Shown here one piece after another: positions 1 through 5,796 of a stretch of 14,158 bases of DNA. The position numbers and the translations under genes are program-made. How positions within the stretch are numbered: the first letter of the stretch is position 1; each line of letters starts with the position of its first letter. The stretch spans positions 1-14,158 of the forward strand of contig CALFPO010000086.1 in the NCBI GenBank assembly GCA_937919165.1. Reading direction: 5' to 3'. Under the pieces are notes generated by a model. That model was not told the origin of the DNA, made no database searches, and saw only the letters and a list, made by a program, of their open reading frames with translations. This DNA comes from an uncultured Bacillota bacterium. GTDB taxonomy: Bacteria; Bacillota_I; Bacilli_A; Erysipelotrichales; Erysipelotrichaceae.

Positions 1-96
1 TCACAGGGCTTCAGGCTGACTTTTTAGAACTGTCTACTTTCCGTTGACAAGTTCACCATTCAGGTCTGACCTTTCTTGTTTATTGGATAGTCTGTT

Positions 97-2016
97 TTAA
101 GCTTCTACCATCATGCCATGAATCTCTAGATTCTCTTTTGGCATCTTCTCTGGAAGCTCTGCATCCCAGCCAGCGAATCTGAAGCCTTCCATTGCAGGAT
201 CTTCGATTACTTCGATCTCTTCGTTGTACTTGAGGGCTTCGATTCTGTATGCCTTGCCATTCAGGAAATAAGTGATGGTGTAGTCATACATCTTGCGCTC
301 ACCAGTAACGAAGGCAATGATTGTAGCCAGCAGACCGATGATGTGGAGGATTGTCCACTTGTCGATCATGATCATTGGAAGTCTGATGTCTTCAGTTCTG
401 ATGAACAGGATAGCAGCCAGAATTGTAAGGATAGCTGCAGCCCATTTAGACCAGCGGTTTCTGTGGAACAGATCATCGATGTCCTCGTCGTTGTTGAGCT
501 TCTCGAGCCTGTCTTCTTCATCTTCATCATCCTTGTTGGTTCTCTTGGTGACGAACAGGATAACTGCCATAATCAAGCTAGCAACTGTACAGATCAGGTT
601 CACCAGTGCCCATGCAGGTCCGCCTGCAAGAGGTGTGCCTTCATCATCTACGTTCTCGATGACGATAGGGGTAACCTTGGATTCCTCTACGGCTGGCTCC
701 TCAGGAACCTCTGGGGTTGGTGTAGGAGTTGGGGTAGGGGTAGGGGTTGGAGCAGGTGTTGGCTCTGGATCTGGTGTAGGAGAAGGGGTAGGAGTTGGCT
801 CTTCTGGTTCAGGATCTACAGGAACAACCGGAACGATCTTCCTGTCTGTGATGTTGCCGCTCTTCACTCTAACTCTAGGCAGCTGTCCCTCAACATCGAT
901 GACTGTCACCATGTGGAACTCTTCCTCATGCTCAATCGTTTCGGTGTAGGCTTCCTTGTCTACAACCTTCACTTCATGGGATTTCTCCTCATGCTTGATC
1001 TCTTCGGTCCAGGCTTCCTTGTCTACGACCTTCTCCATGTGGAATTCTTCCTCATGCTTGATCTCTTCTGTCCAGGCTTCCTTGTCTACGACGGTCTTCT
1101 TGTGGTTTGCGTCGAATACGCCGGTTCCCCACATTGACCAGTAGCTCTGCTCGCCGAACTTAAGAGTGATGGTTCCGTCCTGGTTGATTGTGAACTTGAC
1201 GCCATCAAGATCGTCTCCCGATACGATGATGGATCCCTTCTTGTCGTCGTCCTTCTTGATAAGGCCTTCAAGAGTCTCTCTTGTAAGTGCGTTTCCGTCA
1301 TACCATATGGCGTTTTCAAGTCCATGAGTTCTCTTGACCCAGATGATGTTGGCTGCGCCTTCGGTGGTGAACTCCTTGATGTTCTTGCTTGTAATGGGAT
1401 CTCCGAATGTCAGGGTAGGATCATCTTCCTCATGGGTGATCGCAGGGTGCTCGACATACTCTGTCCAGGCTTCCTTGTCTATCTTCTTTTCTTCGTGGGA
1501 TTCTTCCTCATGCTGAACATATTCGGTCCAGGCTTCTTCGTCTACGACCTTCTCCATATGGGATTCTTCCTCATGCCTGATCTCTTCGGTCCAGGCTTCC
1601 TTGTCTACTACCTTCTCTTCATGGGATACTTCCTCGACTTCAGGAATGTATTCAACTTCAGGGTTTGTGATAGATTCGGTTTCGTATCCTTCAGGAGTCT
1701 CTTCAGAGACGGTCCAGTCCTTCTTTTCCTTTGCTGCATCTACATCTATTTCGAATGTAGCGGTCCAGCCGGTGCTGGCATCAGCATCCTTCTTCATTTC
1801 GACTGTTCCGTCATCTGACTTCAGAGTAATCTCGATTACTGTATCCTCTGATGGCTCTTCGCCGTTCCAGTCGTGCGTCACATCGATAGAGATGCTTTTG
1901 ACATCTTCTGTTATCTCTGTCTCAGTCGTGTCGTCAGCGCGTATTACTGCAACGTTTGCGACTGTAAGAAGCATGATGCAGATTACCGATAACAATGTCT
2001 TTATGGTTCTTTTCAT
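97..2016 (-). CDS. Repeat-rich surface protein with Cna-B-like domain and three-helix C-terminal membrane module
   Basis: Predicted secreted, membrane-anchored surface protein of 639 residues; the ligand is unknown. I place the start at the ATG at 2016 because AAAGGAGA lies 7 nt upstream; an ATG 21 nt further upstream would put that site inside the gene. Layout: signal peptide 1-27 (cut near IRA-DD); Cna-B-like beta domain ~38-115 (WTATFEI, WTVSEETPEGY); three ~20-residue repeats (DKEAWTE..., HEEESH) ~132-196; an unrecognised ~108-residue domain; three more repeats ~306-372; a Pro/Thr linker ~402-436; then TPLAGG and three hydrophobic segments (~468-490, 524-538, 553-569) with an acidic loop between the first two; finally an InlB/Listeria-Bacteroides-type repeat (TITYFLNGK...GFRFAGWD). 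There is no LPXTG motif. The gene looks monocistronic with its own promoter. I see no clear terminator in the remaining 96 bases. Surface location is well supported; an adhesin role is inference. Confidence 0.85.
   Translation of the reverse strand: MKRTIKTLLSVICIMLLTVANVAVIRADDTTETEITEDVKSISIDVTHDWNGEEPSEDTVIEITLKSDDGTVEMKKDADASTGWTATFEIDVDAAKEKKDWTVSEETPEGYETESITNPEVEYIPEVEEVSHEEKVVDKEAWTEEIRHEEESHMEKVVDEEAWTEYVQHEEESHEEKKIDKEAWTEYVEHPAITHEEDDPTLTFGDPITSKNIKEFTTEGAANIIWVKRTHGLENAIWYDGNALTRETLEGLIKKDDDKKGSIIVSGDDLDGVKFTINQDGTITLKFGEQSYWSMWGTGVFDANHKKTVVDKEAWTEEIKHEEEFHMEKVVDKEAWTEEIKHEEKSHEVKVVDKEAYTETIEHEEEFHMVTVIDVEGQLPRVRVKSGNITDRKIVPVVPVDPEPEEPTPTPSPTPDPEPTPAPTPTPTPTPTPTPEVPEEPAVEESKVTPIVIENVDDEGTPLAGGPAWALVNLICTVASLIMAVILFVTKRTNKDDEDEEDRLEKLNNDEDIDDLFHRNRWSKWAAAILTILAAILFIRTEDIRLPMIMIDKWTILHIIGLLATIIAFVTGERKMYDYTITYFLNGKAYRIEALKYNEEIEVIEDPAMEGFRFAGWDAELPEKMPKENLEIHGMMVEA
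691..813 (-). repeat. Pro/Thr-rich spacer (PTPTP) repeat
   Basis: Low-complexity coding repeat giving a Pro-Thr-Glu spacer of about 40 residues, typical of cell-wall-spanning stalks. On the plus strand it reads as GGGGT/TAGGGG runs. Confidence 0.85.
901..1101 (-). repeat. Coding repeat block 2: three DKEA[WY]TE units plus a partial unit
   Basis: A second set of the same ~57-60 bp units, separated from block 1 by about 325 bp of non-repeat coding sequence. DNA identity between units is high (for example repeated tgtctacgaccttctccat). The third copy has Tyr for Trp (DKEAYTE), and a degenerate fourth start (VIDVEG) follows. Such repeats are prone to copy-number change. Confidence 0.85.
1429..1623 (-). 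repeat. Coding repeat block 1: three DKEAWTE/HEEESH units
   Basis: Three tandem ~57-60 bp units within the surface-protein gene, each encoding [KV]-[VI]-D-[KE]-E-A-W-T-E-x2-x-H followed by an acidic/His stretch. The recurring plus-strand word is tccaggcttcct. The last unit ends in EHPAITHEED and leads into the central domain. Confidence 0.85.
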
Positions 2017-2074
2017 CTCGATATCTCCTTTCTTCATCTATTCAACATAATGCGATATCTCAATTTACAGTTTC

Positions 2075-2109
2075 ATTATACAAGGCGCTGGTTATATACT
2101 TGGTTATAT
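2075..2109 (-). promoter_or_regulatory. Promoter of the surface-protein gene with 12-bp direct repeat over the -35 region
   Basis: On the minus strand a perfect TATAAT (2075-2080) lies 58 nt upstream of the start codon. No good -35 hexamer is present at 17 bp. Instead two copies of ATATAACCA (2089-2097 and 2101-2109), exactly 12 bp apart, cover the -35 position. This is the layout expected for an activator-dependent promoter; the regulator is not identifiable from the sequence. Confidence 0.55.
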
Positions 2110-2459
2110 TTTTGCTTGCGTGCCTACAAAACGTTATTTTTAGACAAAAATGGCCTTTTTCTGCATAAAAAGTGTCTTTTTCATTGTTTTTCATCAAAAA
2201 AGGTCATTTTTCCTATAATATGACCCTGTTTTTTTGCTACTTATAGTTAATTTTTTTGTTATATTTAATCTTTTTTATTGAATCATATGCAAAATATAAC
2301 CAAATAAACCTAAGAATATAACTGAAATGCCTATTATAAGCCTGTATATCACGTTTTTTAGGATAATAATAAATATTCTCTTAGTCGCTTTTTCTAGCTA
2401 AAGTCTGCAAAAAGAGGCCACAAAAAGCAAAAAAACTTTTTAAGTAGCTGTTTAAGCAT
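2110..2459. other. Gene-free AT-rich intergenic region
   Basis: I see no credible coding sequence here on either strand. It holds more TATAAC(C/A)-type words (2257-2264 inverted, 2294-2302, 2316-2323), several AAAAAGGCC/AAAAAGGTCA words next to T-tracts, a hairpin with T-tracts at 2202-2225, and a TATAAT on the minus strand (2333-2338) that could start a short RNA. Confidence 0.6.
2195..2236. terminator. Possible bidirectional hairpin terminator
   Basis: GGTCAT (2202-2207) pairs with ATGACC (2220-2225) across a 12-nt loop. It is flanked by T7 on the plus side and by A6 (T6 on the minus strand) on the other. The stem is short and the loop large, so this is tentative; no gene obviously needs it. 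Confidence 0.35.
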
Positions 2460-2496
2460 AAAAAAGGCCAGATTTCACAATCTGACCTGTTTTTTT
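2460..2496. terminator. Rho-independent terminator after the flavin reductase gene
   Basis: The stem GG-C-CAGATT (2466-2474) pairs with AATCTG-A-CC (2479-2487), with loop TCAC. On the minus strand it is followed by TTTTTT, directly after the stop codon of the flavin reductase-like gene. A T-run on the other side makes it potentially bidirectional. Confidence 0.8.
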
Positions 2497-3424
2497 ACTT
2501 GTTTTTCTCTTTTGCACGCTTATCATTGATGATCTTTACGTGTTCATCAGTAATGAGCGTGACATTGTTCTCTTTAGCCCAGGTAATGCAGCCATTCAGA
2601 ACGGTCTTAAGGAACGGACGAGGCACCTTTACGAAGTTCTTTAGGGCATCATCAGTGAATTTGATGTTTGGATCGGCCCTATCGGCAGCATACTTGATGG
2701 AAGTCATATCTACTTCCTTAGGCGCTGGAATAGGTTCGGCGATTGGCTTAGCTGGGAACTTAGGGAATCTGGTATACCAGAAGTTGGTCGAATCGCGATA
2801 GCCATAGTCGACAGGTACTGGTGGGAAATCTTCCTTCTTTACGCCATTTATGATGGCATTGTAGTATTTCTCCTTCATCAGGATCTTATCGATCATCAGA
2901 ATGAAGTGAGCACCATATTTGGAAGTGATGCCATTGAAGTTGTTGTATGGGCCAGGATGTCCATCATCGATGTCATCGGCATTGTATTTATCGGCACCTT
3001 CAAGTTCAGCTGCCCATGTGCATTCGAATACCTGGTAGGCAGACTTGATGACTGGCGGACGCTTTGGATCGTCCGGATCGGCAATGCCCTTCTCCAGTTC
3101 GAATTTGCAGTCCTTCATCTTTTCGGCACTTGGTCCAGGATAGCCCAATCTTACGGCTTCCTTGAAGTTCTCTCTTTCATCAGTGATGAAGTTGATGGCA
3201 CAGTGATGGGTGCGCAGGATGTTTGGAGCCGTATTCGAGTTGTTGCGGCATTCCAGAATCATGGCATATTTACCAGCCACATAGTAAGGGAAGCACAATG
3301 AATATGAACCGATATTCACACTTCCATCGGGATTGATCGTACTTACGCAGACTGTTGGCATTGGAAAGAACGCCGAGGTCTGATAGAAGTTGTCAACGAT
3401 TCTTAGATCTTTGAATGAACTCAT
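2495..3424 (-). CDS. Flavin reductase-like (FMN-binding split barrel) protein with extra C-terminal helical domain
   Basis: Probable cytoplasmic FMN-binding protein of the flavin reductase/DIM6-NTAB family. Members reduce free flavin or use bound FMN for redox chemistry; the substrate here is unknown. The N-terminal ~200 residues fit the family: FPMPTVCVSTINPDGSVN, the NTAPNILRTHHCAINFIT segment, and a late GAHFILMIDKI strand. At 309 residues it is about 100 longer than a minimal flavin reductase domain. After a Pro-rich linker (PAKPIAEPIPAP, ~224-235) comes a small helical domain (~254-303: FTDDALKNFVKVPRPFLK, WAKENNVTLITDEHV). Its pattern resembles the C-terminal domain of light-independent protochlorophyllide reductase subunits (PCP_red). 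The start is supported by AAGGAGG 9 nt upstream. The gene is monocistronic, with its own terminator, and divergent from tRNA-Leu(GAG). Confidence 0.85.
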   Translation of the reverse strand: MSSFKDLRIVDNFYQTSAFFPMPTVCVSTINPDGSVNIGSYSLCFPYYVAGKYAMILECRNNSNTAPNILRTHHCAINFITDERENFKEAVRLGYPGPSAEKMKDCKFELEKGIADPDDPKRPPVIKSAYQVFECTWAAELEGADKYNADDIDDGHPGPYNNFNGITSKYGAHFILMIDKILMKEKYYNAIINGVKKEDFPPVPVDYGYRDSTNFWYTRFPKFPAKPIAEPIPAPKEVDMTSIKYAADRADPNIKFTDDALKNFVKVPRPFLKTVLNGCITWAKENNVTLITDEHVKIINDKRAKEKNK

Positions 3425-3489
3425 GTCTTTTATCCTCCTTCAGCTTTAGAGACATAATGCTACTTCAATTATGCTGGGATTTGGAGGAT

Positions 3490-3542
3490 TTCGCAATAAC
3501 TAGTGAAAAAATTCGCAAACAATATTTGCTATCATTCGCCAA
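3490..3542. promoter_or_regulatory. Three TTCGC(A/C)A repeats between flavin reductase and tRNA-Leu: candidate operator
   Basis: TTCGCAA at 3490-3496, TTCGCAA at 3512-3518 and TTCGCCAA at 3535-3542 are spaced 22-23 bp, close to two helical turns. The middle copy lies in the inverted repeat GCAAA-N5-TTTGC (3515-3529). They sit in the 144-bp divergent control region. A regulatory role is inference. Confidence 0.4.
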
Positions 3543-3550
3543 CTTTGTGC

Positions 3551-3562
3551 TATTATTATATA
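3551..3562 (+). promoter_or_regulatory. Probable -10 region for tRNA-Leu(GAG)
   Basis: The TATTATTATATA stretch lies 6-12 nt before the mature tRNA 5' end. The -35 is unclear: TTGCTA at 3526 is 19 bp upstream of TATTAT, and TTCGCC at 3535 is 16 bp upstream of TATATA. Confidence 0.45.
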
Positions 3563-3568
3563 GGTAAT

Positions 3569-3653
3569 GCACCGGTGGCGGAATTGGTAGACGCGTACGT
3601 TTGAGGGGCGTATGATGTACATCGTACGAGTTCAAGTCTCGTCCGGTGCACCA
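3569..3653 (+). tRNA. tRNA-Leu, anticodon GAG
   Basis: An 85-nt class II tRNA. The acceptor stem GCACCGG (3569-3575) pairs with CCGGTGC (3643-3649), then discriminator A and an encoded CCA (3651-3653). The D-arm is of the GCGGAATTGGTAGACGC type. The anticodon stem TACGT/GCGTA encloses loop TTGAGGG, giving anticodon GAG, which reads CUC and CUU. The variable arm forms GAT-GTAC-ATC, and the T-arm is ACGAG-TTCAAGT-CTCGT. A strong terminator follows at once, so it is a single-tRNA unit. Confidence 0.97.
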
Positions 3654-3664
3654 CTTAAGAAATG

Positions 3665-3688
3665 ACCTGTCTCTTGACAGGTTTTTTT
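3665..3688 (+). terminator. Rho-independent terminator of tRNA-Leu(GAG)
   Basis: A perfect 7-bp stem ACCTGTC/GACAGGT with loop TCTT, followed by a run of seven T, starts 12 nt after the tRNA CCA end. Confidence 0.93.
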
Positions 3689-3697
3689 ATGCATAAG

Positions 3698-3723
3698 AAA
3701 AGGATGCAATGATGCATCCTTTT
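3698..3723 (-). terminator. Rho-independent terminator of typA
   Basis: A perfect 11-bp stem AAAAGGATGCA/TGCATCCTTTT with a 4-nt loop lies immediately downstream of the typA stop codon. The U-tract is part of the stem. Confidence 0.85.
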
Positions 3724-3726
3724 GTC

Positions 3727-5559
3727 CTAGTCTTTGTTTTCGGCCTTGTTGACCTCACGCATATGTCTGCGGCGATCAAGGTTGGTCAGATATCTCTTTC
3801 TGAGTCTGATGTCATCAGGCGTAATCTCAACCAGTTCATCTTCGTTGATGAATTCCAGCGCTTCCTCAAGCGAGAACACTCTGGCTGGCACAAGCTTCAT
3901 GGCTTCGTCGTTTCCGGTAGATCTGACAGCTGTCATCTTCTTGTTTATGGTTGGATTGACTTCGATATCCTGTGTCTTTGAGGATACGCCGACAATCATG
4001 CCTTCATATACTTCGGTGCCTGGCGTCACAAACATCTGGCCTCTATCCTGCAGATTCCACAATGAATAGGTCATAGCCTTTCCTGATGCCATGGAAATCA
4101 ATGCTCCATTTGGCCTTTCTGGTATTTCGCCGACAAACGGCTGGTATTCGATGAACTTTCTTACCATGACGCCTTCGCCCTTGGTATCGTTGATGAATTC
4201 GCTGCGGTATCCAAGCAGGCCTCTTGTAGGCACATGATAGATTACCTTGGTATATGAGCCTTCATCCTGGATATCGATCATCTGGCCCTTACGGATATTG
4301 AGTTTGTTTATTACAGAACCTGAATATTCATTAGGAACGGAACAGATGACCTCTTCGACTGGCTCGCACTTTCTGCCATCGATGGTCTTGAAGATTACCT
4401 GAGGCTTAGATACGGCCACTTCATAGCCTTCTCTGCGCATATTCTCAAGAAGGATCGAAAGATGCAGCTCGCCTCTGCCAGATACCTTGAAGGTATCGGT
4501 AGTGTCGGTATCTTCAACCTTAAGTCCGACATTGACCTCCAGTTCCTTGTTCAGACGTTCTCTGATGTTTCTTGAAGTCACATATTTGCCTGATTTGCCC
4601 TGGAATGGCGAAGTGTTGACCATGAAGTTCATGGATAAGGTTGGCTCTTCGATCTCAATCTGTGGCATTGCTTCATAGACGCCTTCTGGACCGATGGTAT
4701 CACCGATCTCGATGTTCTCGATGCCGCTGATCATGACGATATCGCCGCACTGTGCTTCATTTATGACGGTGCGCTTAAGTCCCTGGTAGTTGTAGAGATT
4801 CGCGATCTTGCGGGTCTCCTTCTTGCCGTTGACGTTGCATACAGAAATTGGTGTGTTCTGTTTGATGATGCCTGAATAGACACGTCCTACGCCGATACGT
4901 CCGATATAGTCGTCATATGCCAGGGCGCTTACCTGCATCTGGAGAGGTTCATCCATCATGTCAGGATATGGGTCCACATGGTTGATGATTGTCTCGAACA
5001 ATGGATTTATGTCGTTGTTGGCATCGCCTGGATTGTATCTTACGATACCATTCTTTGCTATTCCATATAATATAGGGAAATCTAGCTGATCATCGTTGGC
5101 GCTCAGATCAAGGAAGAGATCATAAACTTCATCTATGACTTCATTGATTCTGGCATCCTTCTTGTCGATCTTGTTTATCAGCAGGATCGGTCTAAGGCCT
5201 GCTTCAAGCGATTTCTTCAATACGAATCTTGTCTGAGGCATTGGTCCTTCAGATGAGTCGACCAGAAGGATAACGGTATCGACCGTCTTGATGATACGTT
5301 CAACTTCCGATGAGAAATCCGCATGGCCTGGTGTATCGACGATGTTTATCTTGTAGTCAAGATAGTTGATCGAACAGTTCTTGGAATAGATGGTGATGCC
5401 TCTTTCCCTTTCCAGATCATTTGAATCCATTACCTGTGAAACTATTTCTTCATGTTCGCCGAATACATGCGACTGCGCCAGAAAAGCATCAACCAAGGTT
5501 GACTTTCCGGCATCGACGTGCGCTATTACGGCTACGTTAATAATCTTCTTGAATTCCAT
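3727..5559 (-). CDS. typA: Translational GTPase TypA/BipA
   Basis: Ribosome-binding GTPase of the EF-G/LepA superfamily, involved in 50S assembly and stress or low-temperature growth in other bacteria. At 610 residues it has the family's usual length. Visible motifs: P-loop AHVDAGKST (13-21), RERGITI (51-57), DTPGHADF (75-82) and NKID (129-132), followed by EF-G-like domains II, III and V and the TypA-specific C-terminus with the basic RLRKRYLTNLDRRRHMR segment. The ATG at 5557-5559 fits the family's N-terminus, and no alternative in-frame start exists upstream because TAA lies close by. The only AAAGG is 1 nt from ATG, too close to work as a normal Shine-Dalgarno site. A promoter ends 8 nt upstream, so the mRNA may be leaderless. 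The gene is monocistronic, between two oppositely oriented tRNA-Leu genes. Confidence 0.98.
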   Translation of the reverse strand: MEFKKIINVAVIAHVDAGKSTLVDAFLAQSHVFGEHEEIVSQVMDSNDLERERGITIYSKNCSINYLDYKINIVDTPGHADFSSEVERIIKTVDTVILLVDSSEGPMPQTRFVLKKSLEAGLRPILLINKIDKKDARINEVIDEVYDLFLDLSANDDQLDFPILYGIAKNGIVRYNPGDANNDINPLFETIINHVDPYPDMMDEPLQMQVSALAYDDYIGRIGVGRVYSGIIKQNTPISVCNVNGKKETRKIANLYNYQGLKRTVINEAQCGDIVMISGIENIEIGDTIGPEGVYEAMPQIEIEEPTLSMNFMVNTSPFQGKSGKYVTSRNIRERLNKELEVNVGLKVEDTDTTDTFKVSGRGELHLSILLENMRREGYEVAVSKPQVIFKTIDGRKCEPVEEVICSVPNEYSGSVINKLNIRKGQMIDIQDEGSYTKVIYHVPTRGLLGYRSEFINDTKGEGVMVRKFIEYQPFVGEIPERPNGALISMASGKAMTYSLWNLQDRGQMFVTPGTEVYEGMIVGVSSKTQDIEVNPTINKKMTAVRSTGNDEAMKLVPARVFSLEEALEFINEDELVEITPDDIRLRKRYLTNLDRRRHMREVNKAENKD

Positions 5560-5567
5560 ACCTTTAA

Positions 5568-5596
5568 ATTTTACTCATTATGCTGTTGCGATTCAA
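5568..5596 (-). promoter_or_regulatory. typA promoter (TTGAAT-N17-TAAAAT)
   Basis: On the minus strand the -35 TTGAAT (5591-5596) and -10 TAAAAT (5568-5573) are separated by exactly 17 bp. Only 8 nt lie between the -10 and the typA ATG, which puts transcription start 0-3 nt before the codon. A competing -10, CATAAT, a few bases upstream would still give a leader of only about 12 nt. Confidence 0.6.
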
Positions 5597-5613
5597 GATT
5601 TTTATAGTAAAAT
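5586..5613 (+). promoter_or_regulatory. tRNA-Leu(CAG) promoter (TTGCGA-N16-TAAAAT)
   Basis: The -35 TTGCGA (5586-5591) and -10 TAAAAT (5608-5613) end 12 nt before the mature tRNA 5' end. The -35 shares base 5591 with the divergent typA -35. Confidence 0.6.
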
Positions 5614-5625
5614 AAATAAGGAAAT

Positions 5626-5710
5626 GCACCAATGGCGGAATTGGCAGACGCGTATGATTCAGGTTCATATGTTGCGAGACGTGCAGGTTCAAGTCCTGTT
5701 TGGTGCACCA
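5626..5710 (+). tRNA. tRNA-Leu, anticodon CAG
   Basis: An 85-nt class II tRNA. The acceptor stem GCACCAA (5626-5632) pairs with TTGGTGC (5700-5706), with discriminator A and an encoded CCA (5708-5710). The anticodon stem TATGA/TCATA encloses loop TTCAGGT, giving anticodon CAG, which reads CUG. It has a long variable arm and T-arm GCAGG-TTCAAGT-CCTGT. It shares its D-arm core with the GAG isoacceptor on the other side of typA. Confidence 0.97.
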
Positions 5711-5723
5711 CTTGAAAAAACAG

Positions 5724-5751
5724 TCCGGATCAGTTGATGCGGATTTTTTTT
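5724..5751 (+). terminator. Rho-independent terminator of tRNA-Leu(CAG)
   Basis: TCCG-G-ATC / GAT-G-CGGA forms a stem with one G-G mismatch and an AGTT loop, followed by TTTTTTTT. It lies 13 nt after the tRNA. Confidence 0.8.
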
Positions 5752-5762
5752 GCCCTAATGTT

Positions 5763-5771
5763 TGCTATAAT
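5763..5771 (+). promoter_or_regulatory. Extended -10 promoter of the duplicated lipoprotein gene
   Basis: TGCTATAAT is a full TGn extended -10 with no clear -35; the tRNA terminator T-tract occupies the upstream part. It leaves a ~20-nt leader with GGAG before the ATG at 5797. Confidence 0.6.
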
Positions 5772-5796
5772 TTCAATGTATTGGAGAACTGCAATT

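Noticed and set aside
1..96. Near-duplicate words TCAGGCTGAC and TCAGGTCTGAC downstream of the surface-protein gene
   Set aside because: Two short imperfect copies without a stem, T-tract or ORF; insufficient to call a terminator or repeat element.
901..1623. Regular repeats resembling a CRISPR array
   Set aside because: The units are in-frame coding repeats of about 57-60 bp inside one long ORF, without unique spacers of constant length or cas genes.
293..1818. Several long plus-strand ORFs opposite the surface-protein gene
   Set aside because: They are antisense shadows of repetitive, GC-skewed codons: Ser/Gly/Val-rich, without ribosome sites or known motifs.
3569..3726. tRNA-Leu 3' ends as prophage or island attachment sites
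   Set aside because: Both tRNAs are followed within about 12 nt by their own terminators, with no integrase, no second att copy and no composition change.
3709..5737. Plus-strand ORFs opposite typA
   Set aside because: They lie within a fully accounted-for typA reading frame or run across the tRNA, with no independent coding evidence.
5734..5796. Upstream ATG start for the duplicated lipoprotein
   Set aside because: It lies within the tRNA terminator and upstream of the TGCTATAAT promoter, and would place the lipobox signal peptide internally.
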